Below are positions 25,534 to 36,780 of a stretch of DNA of 64,000 nucleotides, piece after piece. The DNA is taken from positions 1 to 64,000 of the forward strand of contig JAUPFP010000126.1 of the NCBI GenBank assembly GCA_036925085.1, written 5' to 3'. The notes beneath the pieces were generated by a model. It was not told the DNA's origin. It searched no databases and was given only the letters and a program-made list of their open reading frames with translations. Source of the DNA: Brachycybe producta. Its lineage: Eukaryota > Arthropoda > Diplopoda > Playtdesmida > Andrognathidae. Each line of letters begins with the position of its first letter. The stretch's first letter is position 1. A program made the position numbers and the translations under genes.

Positions 25534-26286
25534 GGGGATGGGGCTGCGTCTTCTCCTCCACCACCACCACCGCCGAAGCCGACACCCACCACACCAACTC
25601 CACCACCCCAACGTTTCACCCCTGTGGTCCGGGGGTAGAGGACCACTGCTGCCTCCGTCTTCGTCTGTCTCGATTATCGTTTCACTGTGACGACGGTGGT
25701 GGTGGTGGTGGTGGTGATGATGATGATGATGGTGAGCCTGATGCTGGTGGTGGAGGAAAGAAAACTTAATAAGAAGATTTATAAAACGTGAAGTCAACTC
25801 GTAAAGTCTTTGGAACCGAATGGTTTGACCGCAGTTGGGAGACACGGTTGTAGATTTATGTTGGACACCACAATAAAGGATGACCACGATTAAAGAATAA
25901 CTTTAAATTACAAATCAATCATCTATCGAAATAGAATTTTGAAGACTTGAGAGTTTTGCCGGACCAAAAAATGTTACCCAAAGTGTTAAAAAGATAATTA
26001 ATTGCAAGGCACTTGACACAGTGATTTCACTAGAAATATAAACTAGAATAAGAAATATGCAGAAATTATTTATATTTTTTCTTGGCTAAATTTCAGTAGA
26101 TGTGTTTATGTAGACGTTTTTACTAAAGAGATGTCATAACAACAAAAGTTCTTCATATCAAAGTGAAGTGGAATTCAAACCCGTATTAAATTATAATTAA
26201 TGTGAATGACAGCTGGTTTTAAGAAGGTTGGGATCAAACTTTGTTGTCCGCATATTGAAGACATTCTTGTGTTGAACACATCCGAT
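25534..26286. other. 5' region of the tetraspanin gene
   Basis: On the minus strand the frame is open from 25887 and includes a 13-His run encoded by the GGT/GAT trinucleotide repeat, then WWSW and RRWWWWRRRR. This looks like translated low complexity in a 5' leader, but an N-terminal extension cannot be excluded. Beyond 25887 is ordinary AT-rich DNA. Confidence 0.5.
25694..25755. repeat. GGT/GAT trinucleotide microsatellite
   Basis: (GGT)n followed by (GAT)n and again GGTGGTGG on the plus strand. It lies in the open frame upstream of the tetraspanin start, where it reads as His on the minus strand. A second CCACCACCAC run lies at 25557-25570. Confidence 0.9.
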
Positions 26287-26550
26287 TTACAGAACTCTTC
26301 TAACGCGAAGACGTTTTCTGAGTGGGCTCGGATAAGGTATGCCCAATTCAGACATGTAATGCACAGAGAGAAGTAACTCCATGATCTGGTCATTGGTGAG
26401 CAAATCAAGTCGACGTTTTCCCAAGAAACGGGACGGCAACAATATGATATGACCTGGCATATGCCAGCGGTATATTGCCGGCCACCTCGTGTCCAAGTCC
26501 TCCCGACACGAACTCACCGTCAGATCGTGATATCTACGAACAGAAGACAT
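26287..26550 (-). CDS. Putative coding exon, unknown family (87 residues)
   Basis: An open frame starting MSSVRRYHDLTVSSCREDLD and containing RWHMPGHIILLPSRFLGKRR and DLLTNDQIMELLLSVHYMSE. Residue composition is balanced and codon choice is less AT-biased than the surrounding DNA, unlike the chance frames elsewhere. The stop at 26287-26289 overlaps a good donor (GTAAAT, GT at 26290-26289), so it may be an internal or first exon. The frame also stays open upstream to a possible TTTTTCAG acceptor near 26600. It is divergent in position from nothing nearby and tandem with the tetraspanin frame. I do not recognise the family, and a link to the tetraspanin gene is not shown. Confidence 0.4.
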   Translation of the reverse strand: MSSVRRYHDLTVSSCREDLDTRWPAIYRWHMPGHIILLPSRFLGKRRLDLLTNDQIMELLLSVHYMSELGIPYPSPLRKRLRVRRVL

Positions 26551-28632
26551 TATTTTACAGTTATAATCGGTATGAGAAACAAAACAAAAACCAAACTGAA
26601 AAATCGTGCAAAAGAATAGAAATTCAGACAGAGTAACAACTCAAGCAACACAAATGACGAACACAATGAAAAAGTACAAAACGAAAGTGAATGCGGTTTG
26701 AAATCTTCAAGTAAAATTAGTTTTCAGGCAACGTCAAGCTAAAACTTCGACAGTTTCTAAATAAAATTCGACCTTGGCCGTAGACTTAAAAGAATATTGG
26801 CAAAGAGCAAGCTAAAAACAAACCTGTTTTCTATATTTAAACAAATATGTGAAGTAATATTCGGTATTATACAGCATCCAACTTTGGTACACATGTTTTT
26901 CTTCAATTGGAAAACATGTTTATTTTTATATGTAGGCCTAAGTATGCATGCACCCGTGCATATGAGACTATTTCTATTGCAAAAGTTCTTTTTTCTTTCA
27001 AAAATATGTTTTTCTAACAACATTTTATGAATGCATTACATCCAAACATCCAAAACCAGCTTTACACGGACTACTTTGTGGAGCTTCTTTGCGGTACTAC
27101 AAAGTGGTTGACATGGCTTACGTTGCTTGATTCACACAGACCATTACATAAAACAATTTACCTGCTTTCAGTACGGGACGCTGGTATGACCACTTTATCA
27201 TCATCCAAAAAAAGGTGGTGGTCGCCACTTGTAACAGGACTCAACCACTCAATCGTATCTTTATTGCAAAAAAGAACAGTGGTAGTGGATAGTGTCAACA
27301 CCCCTAAGTGTTATCAATGATCTAATAAAACGACCACTTTATGTGTTGCCACAAAGTGTTCTGTGTGAGCCAGCCTTAGAAAGATTCATTGGGTGCTTGA
27401 GCACCAGAGCGCACCCATGCAGAAACTAATTTTAGCTGATGCTCCGTGCAAAGCCAGCCTAATAGGTGTTCAGCACCCCTAGTAATTTTCTTTAATTTTA
27501 ACATTTTTGCCAATTTTATACTAGCCATTCGCAGAATCAAAATACCTGGGTTTTTTTAACACTGTGCATTGAATTTGAGCGCTAAACAGTTTGGGCACAC
27601 AACTGAATGACGTCACATAAAATAGTGTGGTTAACACGATAGCCTCTAACAAGCAACACCTCACGCTATTATCAAAAGATACCATGTGGTATATTTCGTG
27701 GAGCCCTCACCACGAATCAGCGGCAAAATTTCATCCAGGTTCAGAGATACCCATGTTTAACACAAACCTACTTTTAAAAAATATGCATACCTGAAAATTG
27801 AAACTAATTACGTGCACACTAAATCCGAAACCATACAATTTCATTTCATGCAAATATTTTGCGGTTAATTAGGCAGAATGCAAAAATAGCAAACAATTTC
27901 TACAAAAAGTTTATTAATAGAAGAAAGAAGTAAAAAAAATTGTTAAAAAAAGTTAATCAAAAATGTACCCACATAACAATACAATAACAACAACAACAAT
28001 AACAGAAATAACTTGAATAATAACTAGTTCAGTTTACCCGTCACAAAAGGCCTATCGTTGTTTCTTTGCCAACGTTATTACGGATAGTCAAGAAAGTGCA
28101 ATTCGTTCGCTTCTACCTGCAAAAAAAAAAGAAAGGAAGAATTTATAATGACTGTTTACTCGCATTCACCGACACACACAAGTCAGTGAATTGCAATTAT
28201 CAATTTACTACATTCATAATTAATAAGCAAACAAATGTTTTCTTCCAAATGGTTTTATATGAAAGAAAATCTTACAAGTTCATCGATCTTTGTAAAGAAA
28301 GCGGCTTCTCAACGTAGCTACCTCCTGACTGTTGCAAAATTCTCACTTATCAAACAAATTATGTGCTCTTGAAAATTAATTTAGAATTTGGGCATTTGGG
28401 TCTCTACTCTTCAATTTTACTTGCAAAATGTGTTGTGTGTTAATTATGACCTACTGCAGACATTATAATATTGTAATTATGCATTTTATTTAGAATCTTT
28501 TATTGAAAGATGATGAAAATGTAAAAATACAATGAACATGTTGAAGGCCTATAATGAGAGATTCGAATGGCAAATGAGAATTTTTTTTTACTTAAATCAG
28601 GACCTCATTTTTTTGTAAATTTAATTATAAAC
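26551..28632. other. Gene-free region with one inverted-repeat stretch
   Basis: AT-rich DNA. At about 27055-27376 weakly inverted ends (ACTACTTTGTGG and CCACAAAGTG) bound about 320 bp rich in CACTTT/AAAGTG motifs, probably an old MITE. A TGACGTCA palindrome stands alone at 27608-27615. No coding exon was recognised. Confidence 0.5.
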
Positions 28633-28992
28633 TAGTGGGGTAACCCGTCATAAATGACGGGAGCAAAATTCACAGGCAATTGTGCGCATGCGCGTCGTTT
28701 TTTTCCTTTTTTTACTCCTTTCATTTCAATTTCAGTCACCCCCTCCCCCTTTTTTCCTCCCTCCTCGTTTCTCTCTCCTCCCTCCTCGTTTCTCTCTCCT
28801 CCCTACTCTTTCCAACCTTTTCCCCCCTCTCCAATTTAATATCATGTGGTTCTTAGATGGGAAGAGTTCAACATATAGTTGACCTTGAGAAAAAAAAGCA
28901 GTTCATTTATTCAAATTTATATAAATTTTGACACAGCGTTAATTCCCTCACACACACACACACACACACAGACCTGGGATATTATATATATA
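28633..28992. mobile_element. Possible Helitron- or retroposon-like element
   Basis: It starts near ACTAGTGGGGTAACCCGTCA. An 8-bp perfect stem follows (CCCGTCAT / ATGACGGG around AA, at about 28647-28664), then TC-rich repeats. It ends with a (CA)11 microsatellite at 28949-28970 and GACCTGGGATATTATATATA. The CTAGT edge, GC-rich short hairpin and microsatellite tail recall non-autonomous Helitrons or retroposons, but neither end is proven. Confidence 0.35.
28755..28806. repeat. 21-bp TC-rich tandem repeat
   Basis: About two and a half copies of CCTCCCTCCTCGTTTCTCTCT in a pyrimidine-rich strand, inside the element above. Confidence 0.75.
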
Positions 28993-30658
28993 ATTATAAT
29001 TAAAAAAATATAACACGCCCTTAATATTAATTGTAAGTCAACTGAGTAAGTATAATACTTTTATGCAAATAAAAATTAAAACAATGTGCAAATTGTTTTT
29101 AAAAATAATACTTATTATTATAAATAAAATCAATAATATATGGGCAAATGCCCCTTGGGACATTGGAATTAATTTAATGACTGAAGTCACGAGAATTTCT
29201 ATAAATGTTTTAATTGAGCTATTTCATTATTCTCGGTAACATTTTACAAGTCCAGATCGGACCTGTTCCTACTTTTCTAAGTTTTCTATCTTTTTTCAAC
29301 AAACAAGCGTCATTTTAACTTTTTACATATTTTTTACTGCTAAAAACATTAGTTTGTGCGATTTTTAAATTTTCATCACATTTCATTATAAAATCGGCTC
29401 TCAAATTGTGGGGCTTATCGGGAAAAGCCCTGATTGCCCGAGTTGGTGATTCAAAACCACCATGTTTTACATGGTTATATTATGTATAGAGAATCTGAGT
29501 TATGTAATTGAATGAACAAAAAAACTTTTGTATGAACAAATGTGATGTTCCATGAGGCCCAATCAAAAAAACCCAAAAGCCCTTTAAGAAACCAAGTATA
29601 AAAAAAACATTCCAATGTTGTCAACTCTCACTGGTCACATATATTGTGATATACTTTACTTACATAAAGAATATTCTTTTTTTTTAAAAAAAAAAAATAA
29701 ATACAAGGAGAAGAGAATCAATTTAACTGAATTATTCAAATGCAAAATCGAAAATCCAGAATAAAAGAAATCCTTTTCAAATCAAGTGAAGGCACCAAAG
29801 AACTGAACTCAGGTTATAATTCAAAAAATCAGAGTTTTCATTTCTTCTTTTTTTACATAAAAAATTCCAAATATTATAGCGACGTATTTCGTTTCATTTT
29901 TTTTTTTTGTTGTATACAAAAATTCTTAATAAAGCAACTATGGGTCAAAACCTTAAACATTTTTTTATATAAGAAAAAAAAAATCTATCAAAAAATCTAT
30001 AAAAGTTTAACATTGAAAATCCATCTCAAATGAAAGTCGAACGAGGCAAAACGTAATTTATGCTGGCAAAAAATTTCCCATTACATTATCATCTTTGTGG
30101 TTTTAATCTTCAAAGAGAGAAAGAAAAAAAAAAAAAAGACAACAAAAAAAAAGCGGCAAAGGCGGTTTCTTAATTATTATTTGCCATAACAGTGTAACTA
30201 ATGAACTATATATTAGCAAGCTAGAAACTTTTCTATGCAAAAAAAAAACACCACCTTCATTTGCATCTAATTAATTTATCACATTATGCATAGTAATTTC
30301 AAAGTCCAACATCATCATTATGTACACCATTATTAGTCATGCGAACAAAAGTTACAAGAAACAAAAAAAAAGCAAATCTATGTTGTCACACAAGGCCAAA
30401 TTAGAGAAACATTCAATAAACATGTTTTCAAAAACTGTCACATGGGCAATTTAAGTCAATGCATTTTACTCACGTCATTATCAGATCTCCTCTCCCCGCA
30501 CACACATTTTAAACAATGCATTTTATGAATAGATTTCCTTTTTTGTTTTGGGTCCAACAAAATATTTGGGTAACTAGTTATTTCAAGTGTGTCACACTTT
30601 GTATTTTCTGTGCCTGGGGTCACATTACTCACCAAATTTTTGTACAGTGGTTTAAACG
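28993..30658. other. Gene-free AT-rich region
   Basis: Many poly-A and poly-T tracts. A stretch at about 29240-29460 (ending GGGAAAAGCCCTGATTGCCC) has a diverged counterpart at about 62760-62970 (ACCGAGAAAATCCCCGATGG), so it is a dispersed repeat. No coding frame was supported. Confidence 0.5.
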
Positions 30659-31029
30659 TAAGGTGGTTTCAAAATGTAAACGCCTCCTGAACTCTTAATT
30701 TTTGTCTTTCTAGCGCAAAGTGAAGAGAAACTTAAATGTGTTTTAAAAACTAGAAGAGTAGCGCAATCGTTTAAGAATAATTTCATGTTGATATCTTTCA
30801 AAGTAAACTTTTTATGTGAGCTTAAAAATGATCCAACTTTAAGCAGACAGTTTTAGTTTCAATCTTTGCCTATAAAAAGTTTATTTTGAAAAATATCAAC
30901 ATGAAAATACCCTGAAGCGATTGAGATACAATTTCTTGTTTCTAAAATACTTTCTAGTTTCTCTTAATTTTGCTCCTGAACGACAGAATAATCAAGAGTT
31001 CGGAAATTAGCTGTTCATAAACCATCTTA
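30659..31029. mobile_element. Palindromic ACTAGAAG-family MITE, copy 1
   Basis: Nearly the whole 370 bp is a degenerate palindrome. The left half (TAAGGTGGTTTCAAAATG, then AAACTAGAAGAGTAGCGCAA, then TTTCATGTTGATATCTTTCA) returns inverted on the right (AATATCAACATGAAAATACC, then TACTTTCTAGTTTCTCTTAA, then CTGTTCATAAACCATCTTA). No coding capacity. Confidence 0.8.
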
Positions 31030-32752
31030 AAAACGCCCACACTCCAAGCCATTTTAATAAATGACATTATTTATAGATACAACCCAATAGCAACAGTGTA
31101 GTAGAGACTCCAACATTGACGGATGTATTTTTATTGGTAGCAAAATCTACAGCTCGACATAAAATAGAAATTCGTCCTATTCTCCAAAACACAGATCTAC
31201 AGCACCACAAGTCATACACTGTCCTATACATTGAAACCAAAAGAATTGATACCGGCAAACAAAATACATTTAATATGTCCACATCCAAAAAAAAATACAT
31301 AAGTAGGTCCAACAATGTTGTGTCAACTAGGAGTAGCACAAAATATCAAACAAACTTATGATAAATGCAATATTGATCATGTAGATTCTAATCTGTATTG
31401 TTTGTGATTGGCTATAAGCCTTCTATCGCTGAATTTTGTTGTATTGAAGGTAGAGCAGGTCTTACTTTTGATGGTTATGTCAAATGTTGGAACCAATACA
31501 GTTTTATTTAGACATACACGATCTAACTTTTTGGTTTTAACAATGTTAATTCCAATAAATCAGATCGTGTATGTCCACCAGTATACAGTATGTTGCAATT
31601 GGTGGCAAGTGGCCTTTTGCCATACTTGACAACAAATTATTGAGTAATGTTGACCCTCTCATTTATAATTTACAGTAATGTATTACAATATTTAAAAATA
31701 GTTAGTGGTTCATCATATTCGTTATTAGCATTGTGAAAGTATCACGTGCAAGTCATTTATAAGTTAAATTATAATACAGTACCCTTAACCAAATATTATT
31801 TCGCCTAGCAATCGCTTGTCCTCCTAATAATTATTATCAATTTACTTGTTTAATTCATCTTCCTAAGTGTAAGAGTAACTGGAGTCGTTCCTAAGTGATT
31901 CCTGATTGCATAAAGTAATATAGTAAACCCAAAGGCTATATATAATAATAGAAATGTTTTTGGCTGTTTATAAAATGCGGCCTCCCTCCTATCAAATACA
32001 AAGCATATTTGGAAATGACTCTAGAGAGTATAGGCTTGCCTCAATATCTGTCATGAAAGCCACCGGCACTGTGTAGGTGTGTATATGTGTCACAATGTAT
32101 CCTATGTATTTCTATGTGTGTCTCACGCATGTGGATTTTTTCGTGCGTTTGTTGTTGCTTGCTTGCCTTTCAATTTTCTTTTAAAAATCTCTCATCAATT
32201 CTTCAGTCCATTTCAAGTTGAATACCTTATCGATTACTTGCGAGTTAACTGCCTTATCACACGCCAAACTTTTACCTCCTTTTAAATGACAACTACGGTG
32301 TACTAGGGGCGTACACAATGAAGTACTTACTGATGTTATTTTCAGAAAGTTAACATTAGCCTGGATAAATAATGTTGGTGCTGTGATAAGATCTACAATA
32401 TTTACAAACTCATTTGCAAAAAAAAAAAAATTTAATAACTCTGTGTTCATGTACTATATCATCTTTACCTCAAACTCAATTAATTCAACTTTTCTTATCA
32501 TAAGTTTGAGGGCTGAGTTGGATCATCTTTTATCCATTCATGTCTCATAAAAGTTTCAGAAAAAAAACGCTCATCTTTGAAGCTTATCCGAGTCTTTCGA
32601 AAGCAGCAACAAAACCCTTCACATAACGTTTCCAAAAGCAACTTTTAAGGCCTGATGCACACCATCAAGTAATGCAACAGAATGCAAGAATGTTACTTCC
32701 TGCACATGTGAACAATACAGCTAGTAACTATGCTGTTACTGTATTATACAGT
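31030..32752. other. Gene-free region
   Basis: AT-rich DNA without supported exons. A block at about 32648-32750 (AAGGCCTGATGCACACCATC) resembles the element end at 55431, showing it is repeat-derived. Confidence 0.5.
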
Positions 32753-33323
32753 ATGTAGTTGCCTCACCGTAAGATGAAGCTTGTGACGTCAGATCGGTAG
32801 TCAAAAAAATTAGGCTTGTGCCATTTTGTCTTATAGAACGATATTAGTAACCACTCTTGAGAAAACACGAGCGTAAGAAAGATTTTTCACATTTACATAC
32901 TCGTATTTTGTAATTTTGGGTCATTTGTAGTCCTACATGAGGTGATTTACTTCCAGAGGAGATTGTACACGAGGAACATTTTGATTTAGGGAATTTATAG
33001 AGGTGCTACTGAACAAGGCATATGATATGCTAATGCTGCTATTCAACTCAATATTTTATTTGTATGGGGAATTGTTACAGCAGGCGATAGTTCATTTTGA
33101 CAATGCATTTGTATGATGCTTTTGGACTAAATGATCCCTCTGCCACAGGCCCTCTGGGCTGTTTGCAGAGTAACTATTCAAATTCAAAATCAAACAAAAA
33201 GAATGCAAGAACCGTTTTCTTTAAACTGTTGAAAACATTAATTTTGCTATCATAAACACAATCCTAAATGAATGGACCAATTCATCTGACGTCACAAGCT
33301 TTATCTTATGGCGAGACAGCTAT
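32753..33323. mobile_element. CRE-bearing MITE, copy 2
   Basis: Long inverted ends: TAGTTGCCTCACCGTAAGAT followed by GAAGCTTGTGACGTCAGAT on the left, and ATCTGACGTCACAAGCTTTA followed by TCTTATGGCGAGACAGCTAT on the right. Perfect TGACGTCA words lie at 32784-32791 and 33287-33294. The interior (CTCTGCCACAGGCCCTCTGG and the ATTCAACTCAATATTTTATT region) is shared with about 38340-38640. Length is about 570 bp, without transposase. Confidence 0.85.
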
Positions 33324-33664
33324 ACCTCATGGTGTGAACTTGGTCTAATTACTTGCTTTGTTGTCTAAACGTGTTATCCTAGCAAGGTGGTCCAATTTTT
33401 ATTTCCTGATTTCTCTTTTTAGCACATAAATGAAAGTGTCATTCATTTATGTGTCTTTCCTCCTCATTTTCTTACTGTATAACAGAAATTCTTTAAGCAC
33501 AGGCGACGACACACCTCCAAATTCTCACACAGAAAAACTATTTCTCTCAGAAGAGCCACAAATGCAATGTGACACAATTAAGTCTCCTTTTTGTCATTTT
33601 CTTATTAACTGAGATCCTGGCAACGCAGACACGCCCTCCCCCTCGACACACATAAGATATACCA

Positions 33665-33675
<11 letters not shown>

Positions 33676-33728
<53 letters not shown>
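33676..33728. repeat. (AT)n microsatellite
   Basis: About 26 uninterrupted AT dinucleotides, preceded by CAACAACAACA. Confidence 0.98.
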
Positions 33729-33729
<1 letters not shown>

Positions 33730-35769
33730 TAGACAAATGAATGTCTAAATATTAATGAACGTTATTCCAGTCAACTAAAAAAATGGAAAAAGAAACCCTA
33801 GTAAAAAAAATAGTAACAACCAGGGAAATGTGTTTGCACGCAAAATAAAGACATTAGACTGGATCAAAGAACGTACCATTAGACTTACATGTTTAATGAA
33901 ATCGAACAGAAATAACAATTGAAACCGCTGAAGTTTCTGGTTACAAACACCAACAGCATTTCAAATTATGTTGGGTCAATTTTTATGATTGTTTTGTATT
34001 ATAGAAGATGGAGTTCAATGAAAAAGCGTGAAGGTCAGAATTTGAAACATCTGCTACTCATGTGAGATAACAAATATTGAAAATGACACAATTTTGAAAT
34101 AATTAAATTGACCATAGAATCGGTGTTTATTATTCAAATCAAATAGAACTTTTCAAGAAATAATATTTTTAATTCCGGGATATATTTTAAAAAGAATGAA
34201 ATTTACAACACTTTGATTACATTTTTAAGTTCTAGAATTATATAAAGAAACAATCAACTAGTCAAGAATTTTGAATAATATTTCTTTATAAAAGAACAGA
34301 AATTTGTGTCGATATTCGAGTTGTGGAATTGAATACAAACCATGTATCAAAGACAAACTCAAACCCAAAGTGTCATTATTACTATTAATAAATTCCATTT
34401 TTGCACACCCGTCGCCTCCTCCCACTACCGCTCCCTCATGAGAAACCAACAAATGTCAATTTCTAATTTTAGTTCACATTTATTCCCCACCTCCAATGAC
34501 AAGAGTATCAAACACAATTACTGAATTTAATATGCATAACAAAAAAAAACAGAAAATGAGTAGCAAACTGCATGAGAAGTCGATTCCAAAAATTCAATCA
34601 AATCGAGAGGGAATTAAAAGTCAATATCATATGAGGTTGGTGGTGGTTATCATGAGCAAACAGTTCCAACATGAATCAAATTTGCATATGTCAGGGCCAC
34701 ATAATATTAGGCTGTATTTACGAATTTCAAGTAACGCCTAGAAATATCCCTCATTTGCATAAGGTTCTTTCTATCTAAGCCACGGGTCTCAAACAGGAAG
34801 CTCACAAAATCCACTTACTGATTTTCTTTTCTTTCAGAATTTTCTTGAATTTTAGTTTTTTTTTTTTGTAATTTTGAAAAGTTAGTGTAAATATTGCCAA
34901 ATATTCAGCACTACTGAGACCTTGTTAAGACTAAAGCCTAGTACACACCGGGCGATAACTGCCGGGCACACGTAAACAGCGACTTAACAACATTTTCGTC
35001 AGACACAGCAACCTGTATTTGAATACATGGTCCAAGTGATGTTGCTCGTACAAACCGAATTCTGCTCGCCGAATTCAGTATCTGTTGTTCACTTACATGC
35101 AATAATAATTCACAACGAAAATGCGAAAATGAATTTCATTAACCCTTCACAATGAAATCCTTTGTCGCTTGTTCGATTCTAGGTACAGACATACTGAGCG
35201 ATGTTTTTCACTTAAAGTGGAAAACAGAAACAAGTAACATACTTTGATGTCAAGCTTTATACCCGCACTATAGGCTTTGCATTTCGCCATTATTGCATAA
35301 AAGTTGGCCAATAAATATTTTTTTTTTTTATTTTCTGTCCACACTATACCAACATGTTTCTAACAACATTTCACACAGAATATATTTTACCAAAGTGGAA
35401 AAATAAAACATTCTACAAATCCACAAGTCCATTTGCAAAATCATCAATTCGATATAGTAAGTCTGCACACTGACTAGCATTTTAGGCAATGTATAATATG
35501 TCTAAAACAACAAGTCTGTCTAAAATAAATTGAATTATTTAGGCATCATCGAAATTGGCTTATTGATATAGTGATTTTGCATCATGAGCCACAAGTTTGT
35601 ACAAAATGCACCAAATGGAAAATCACGGTTCCAGCCCATTTTGGATGCATTGCGATATCATATAAGTGTAATCTACAATGTATGCAATAATAATTAGTTT
35701 AATAAAAATAAAGAAAAAGGCACGATTTACATACCATAATTTTGAAAAGTAGCATAACATTGCATAATT
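33729..35769. other. Gene-free AT-rich region
   Basis: No supported exon. Short open frames at 34258-34741 are AT-rich and overlap on both strands, as expected by chance. At about 34935-35090 a stretch beginning AGCCTAGTACACACCGGGCG resembles the ends of the element at 55429. Confidence 0.5.
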
Positions 35770-36780
35770 TCAGTTATTTCTGTGACGAGGCTGGCCCTTT
35801 AGCACCGCCCGTTTGGGGTGTTGTGGGCTGTGGACCAGCCCCTGATTTTACTGGTTGCGACATCTTGCATTGGCCAGGTCACTTTTACCGAGCACTAGTC
35901 TTTCGACGAACAGTTAAATCCTTAAAAAGCCCACAAAAAGACGTTGTCTCTTTAGGCCAGGGCCGGCAGTGGCCCTCCTTGCTTCTGAGGGTCTTCGGGA
36001 CACTCAGCCCTGTCCTGGGAATCTTTTGTACAGTTGCATAACCACTCCAATGGTCCTGTGGTCCTCTTTAATCGGTTTGAAGGTGCCAAGCAAAAGGACT
36101 CAGAAGGTTTCAGAGTGCCTTCGCTAGTGACAAGAACTGTTGGCTAAAGTTCCTCTTTTCATTATCCCCTCTAGAGGGGAAGAAGACACACAACAGTTTG
36201 AGATAGAAAAGTTCTCTTTACTTTTTATAACATTTCTATTAGATTTACATAATTGTGCATATACAATTGGTGATACAATTCTTGATTAAACACTTAGAGT
36301 ATAACATTGGTTCTAAGTTCAGAATTACTCGTCGAATTCTCTACTCGCATTCTCTCCTTGATCAGAAATTCTCTAGATCGAACTCTACCTCTGAACTCTC
36401 TTAAACTGAAACTGTCTCATACTGAACTGTCCTCAAACATAAGTGGCACGGCACTTTCGTTCGGTCTCAAGGGAGGGGCGACTGTCACCTCAGGGCTCAA
36501 TGAGTGGCCAACTGGGCCAATCATTGCCCTGGGCCTGAAGTATTACCTTTTAAGAAAAGACATTTTTGGGACTCTTTTCCCAATTTCTCATGGTTCTTCT
36601 GGGTTCCTCGAATTCAATAAGAATTCAGGCCACCCAAGTCTGGACATCTGTGCACCATGGGGTGCCATACTGAAAGAAAGGAATTTCTATGGGGTGTTCC
36701 ACAAATATGCAGATACATTGTGTCACATTTCTTTAAATAACACTTTTGTTCACAAAAATATTCTACAAACTGTTTTATAA
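35770..36780 (-). mobile_element. Probable LTR-retroelement remnant
   Basis: A 1-kb island of clearly higher G+C than its flanks. Read on the minus strand, it has a promoter-like C/G-rich block near 36470, a run of GAGAG/CAGTTT-type motifs (36300-36430) and a pyrimidine-rich TGTGTGTCTTCTTCCCCTCT block at about 36175-36195. It is followed by more G+C-rich leader-like sequence. This order resembles U3-R-U5 of a solo LTR plus leader. Plus-strand open frames (35742-36041 and 36307-36780) have no recognisable domain. No second LTR or reverse transcriptase was seen. Confidence 0.35.

Noticed and set aside
24699-25606. Other open frames overlapping the tetraspanin on both strands
   Set aside because: They are shadows of the tetraspanin frame. 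Only that frame shows four membrane helices and the CCG loop motif.
27027-27320. 97-residue plus-strand frame
   Set aside because: It lies within a weakly inverted repeat-derived stretch and shows no domain or coding composition.
31116-31361. 81-residue plus-strand frame opposite a 90-residue minus-strand frame
   Set aside because: Both are AT-rich, overlap each other and lack any motif, as expected by chance.
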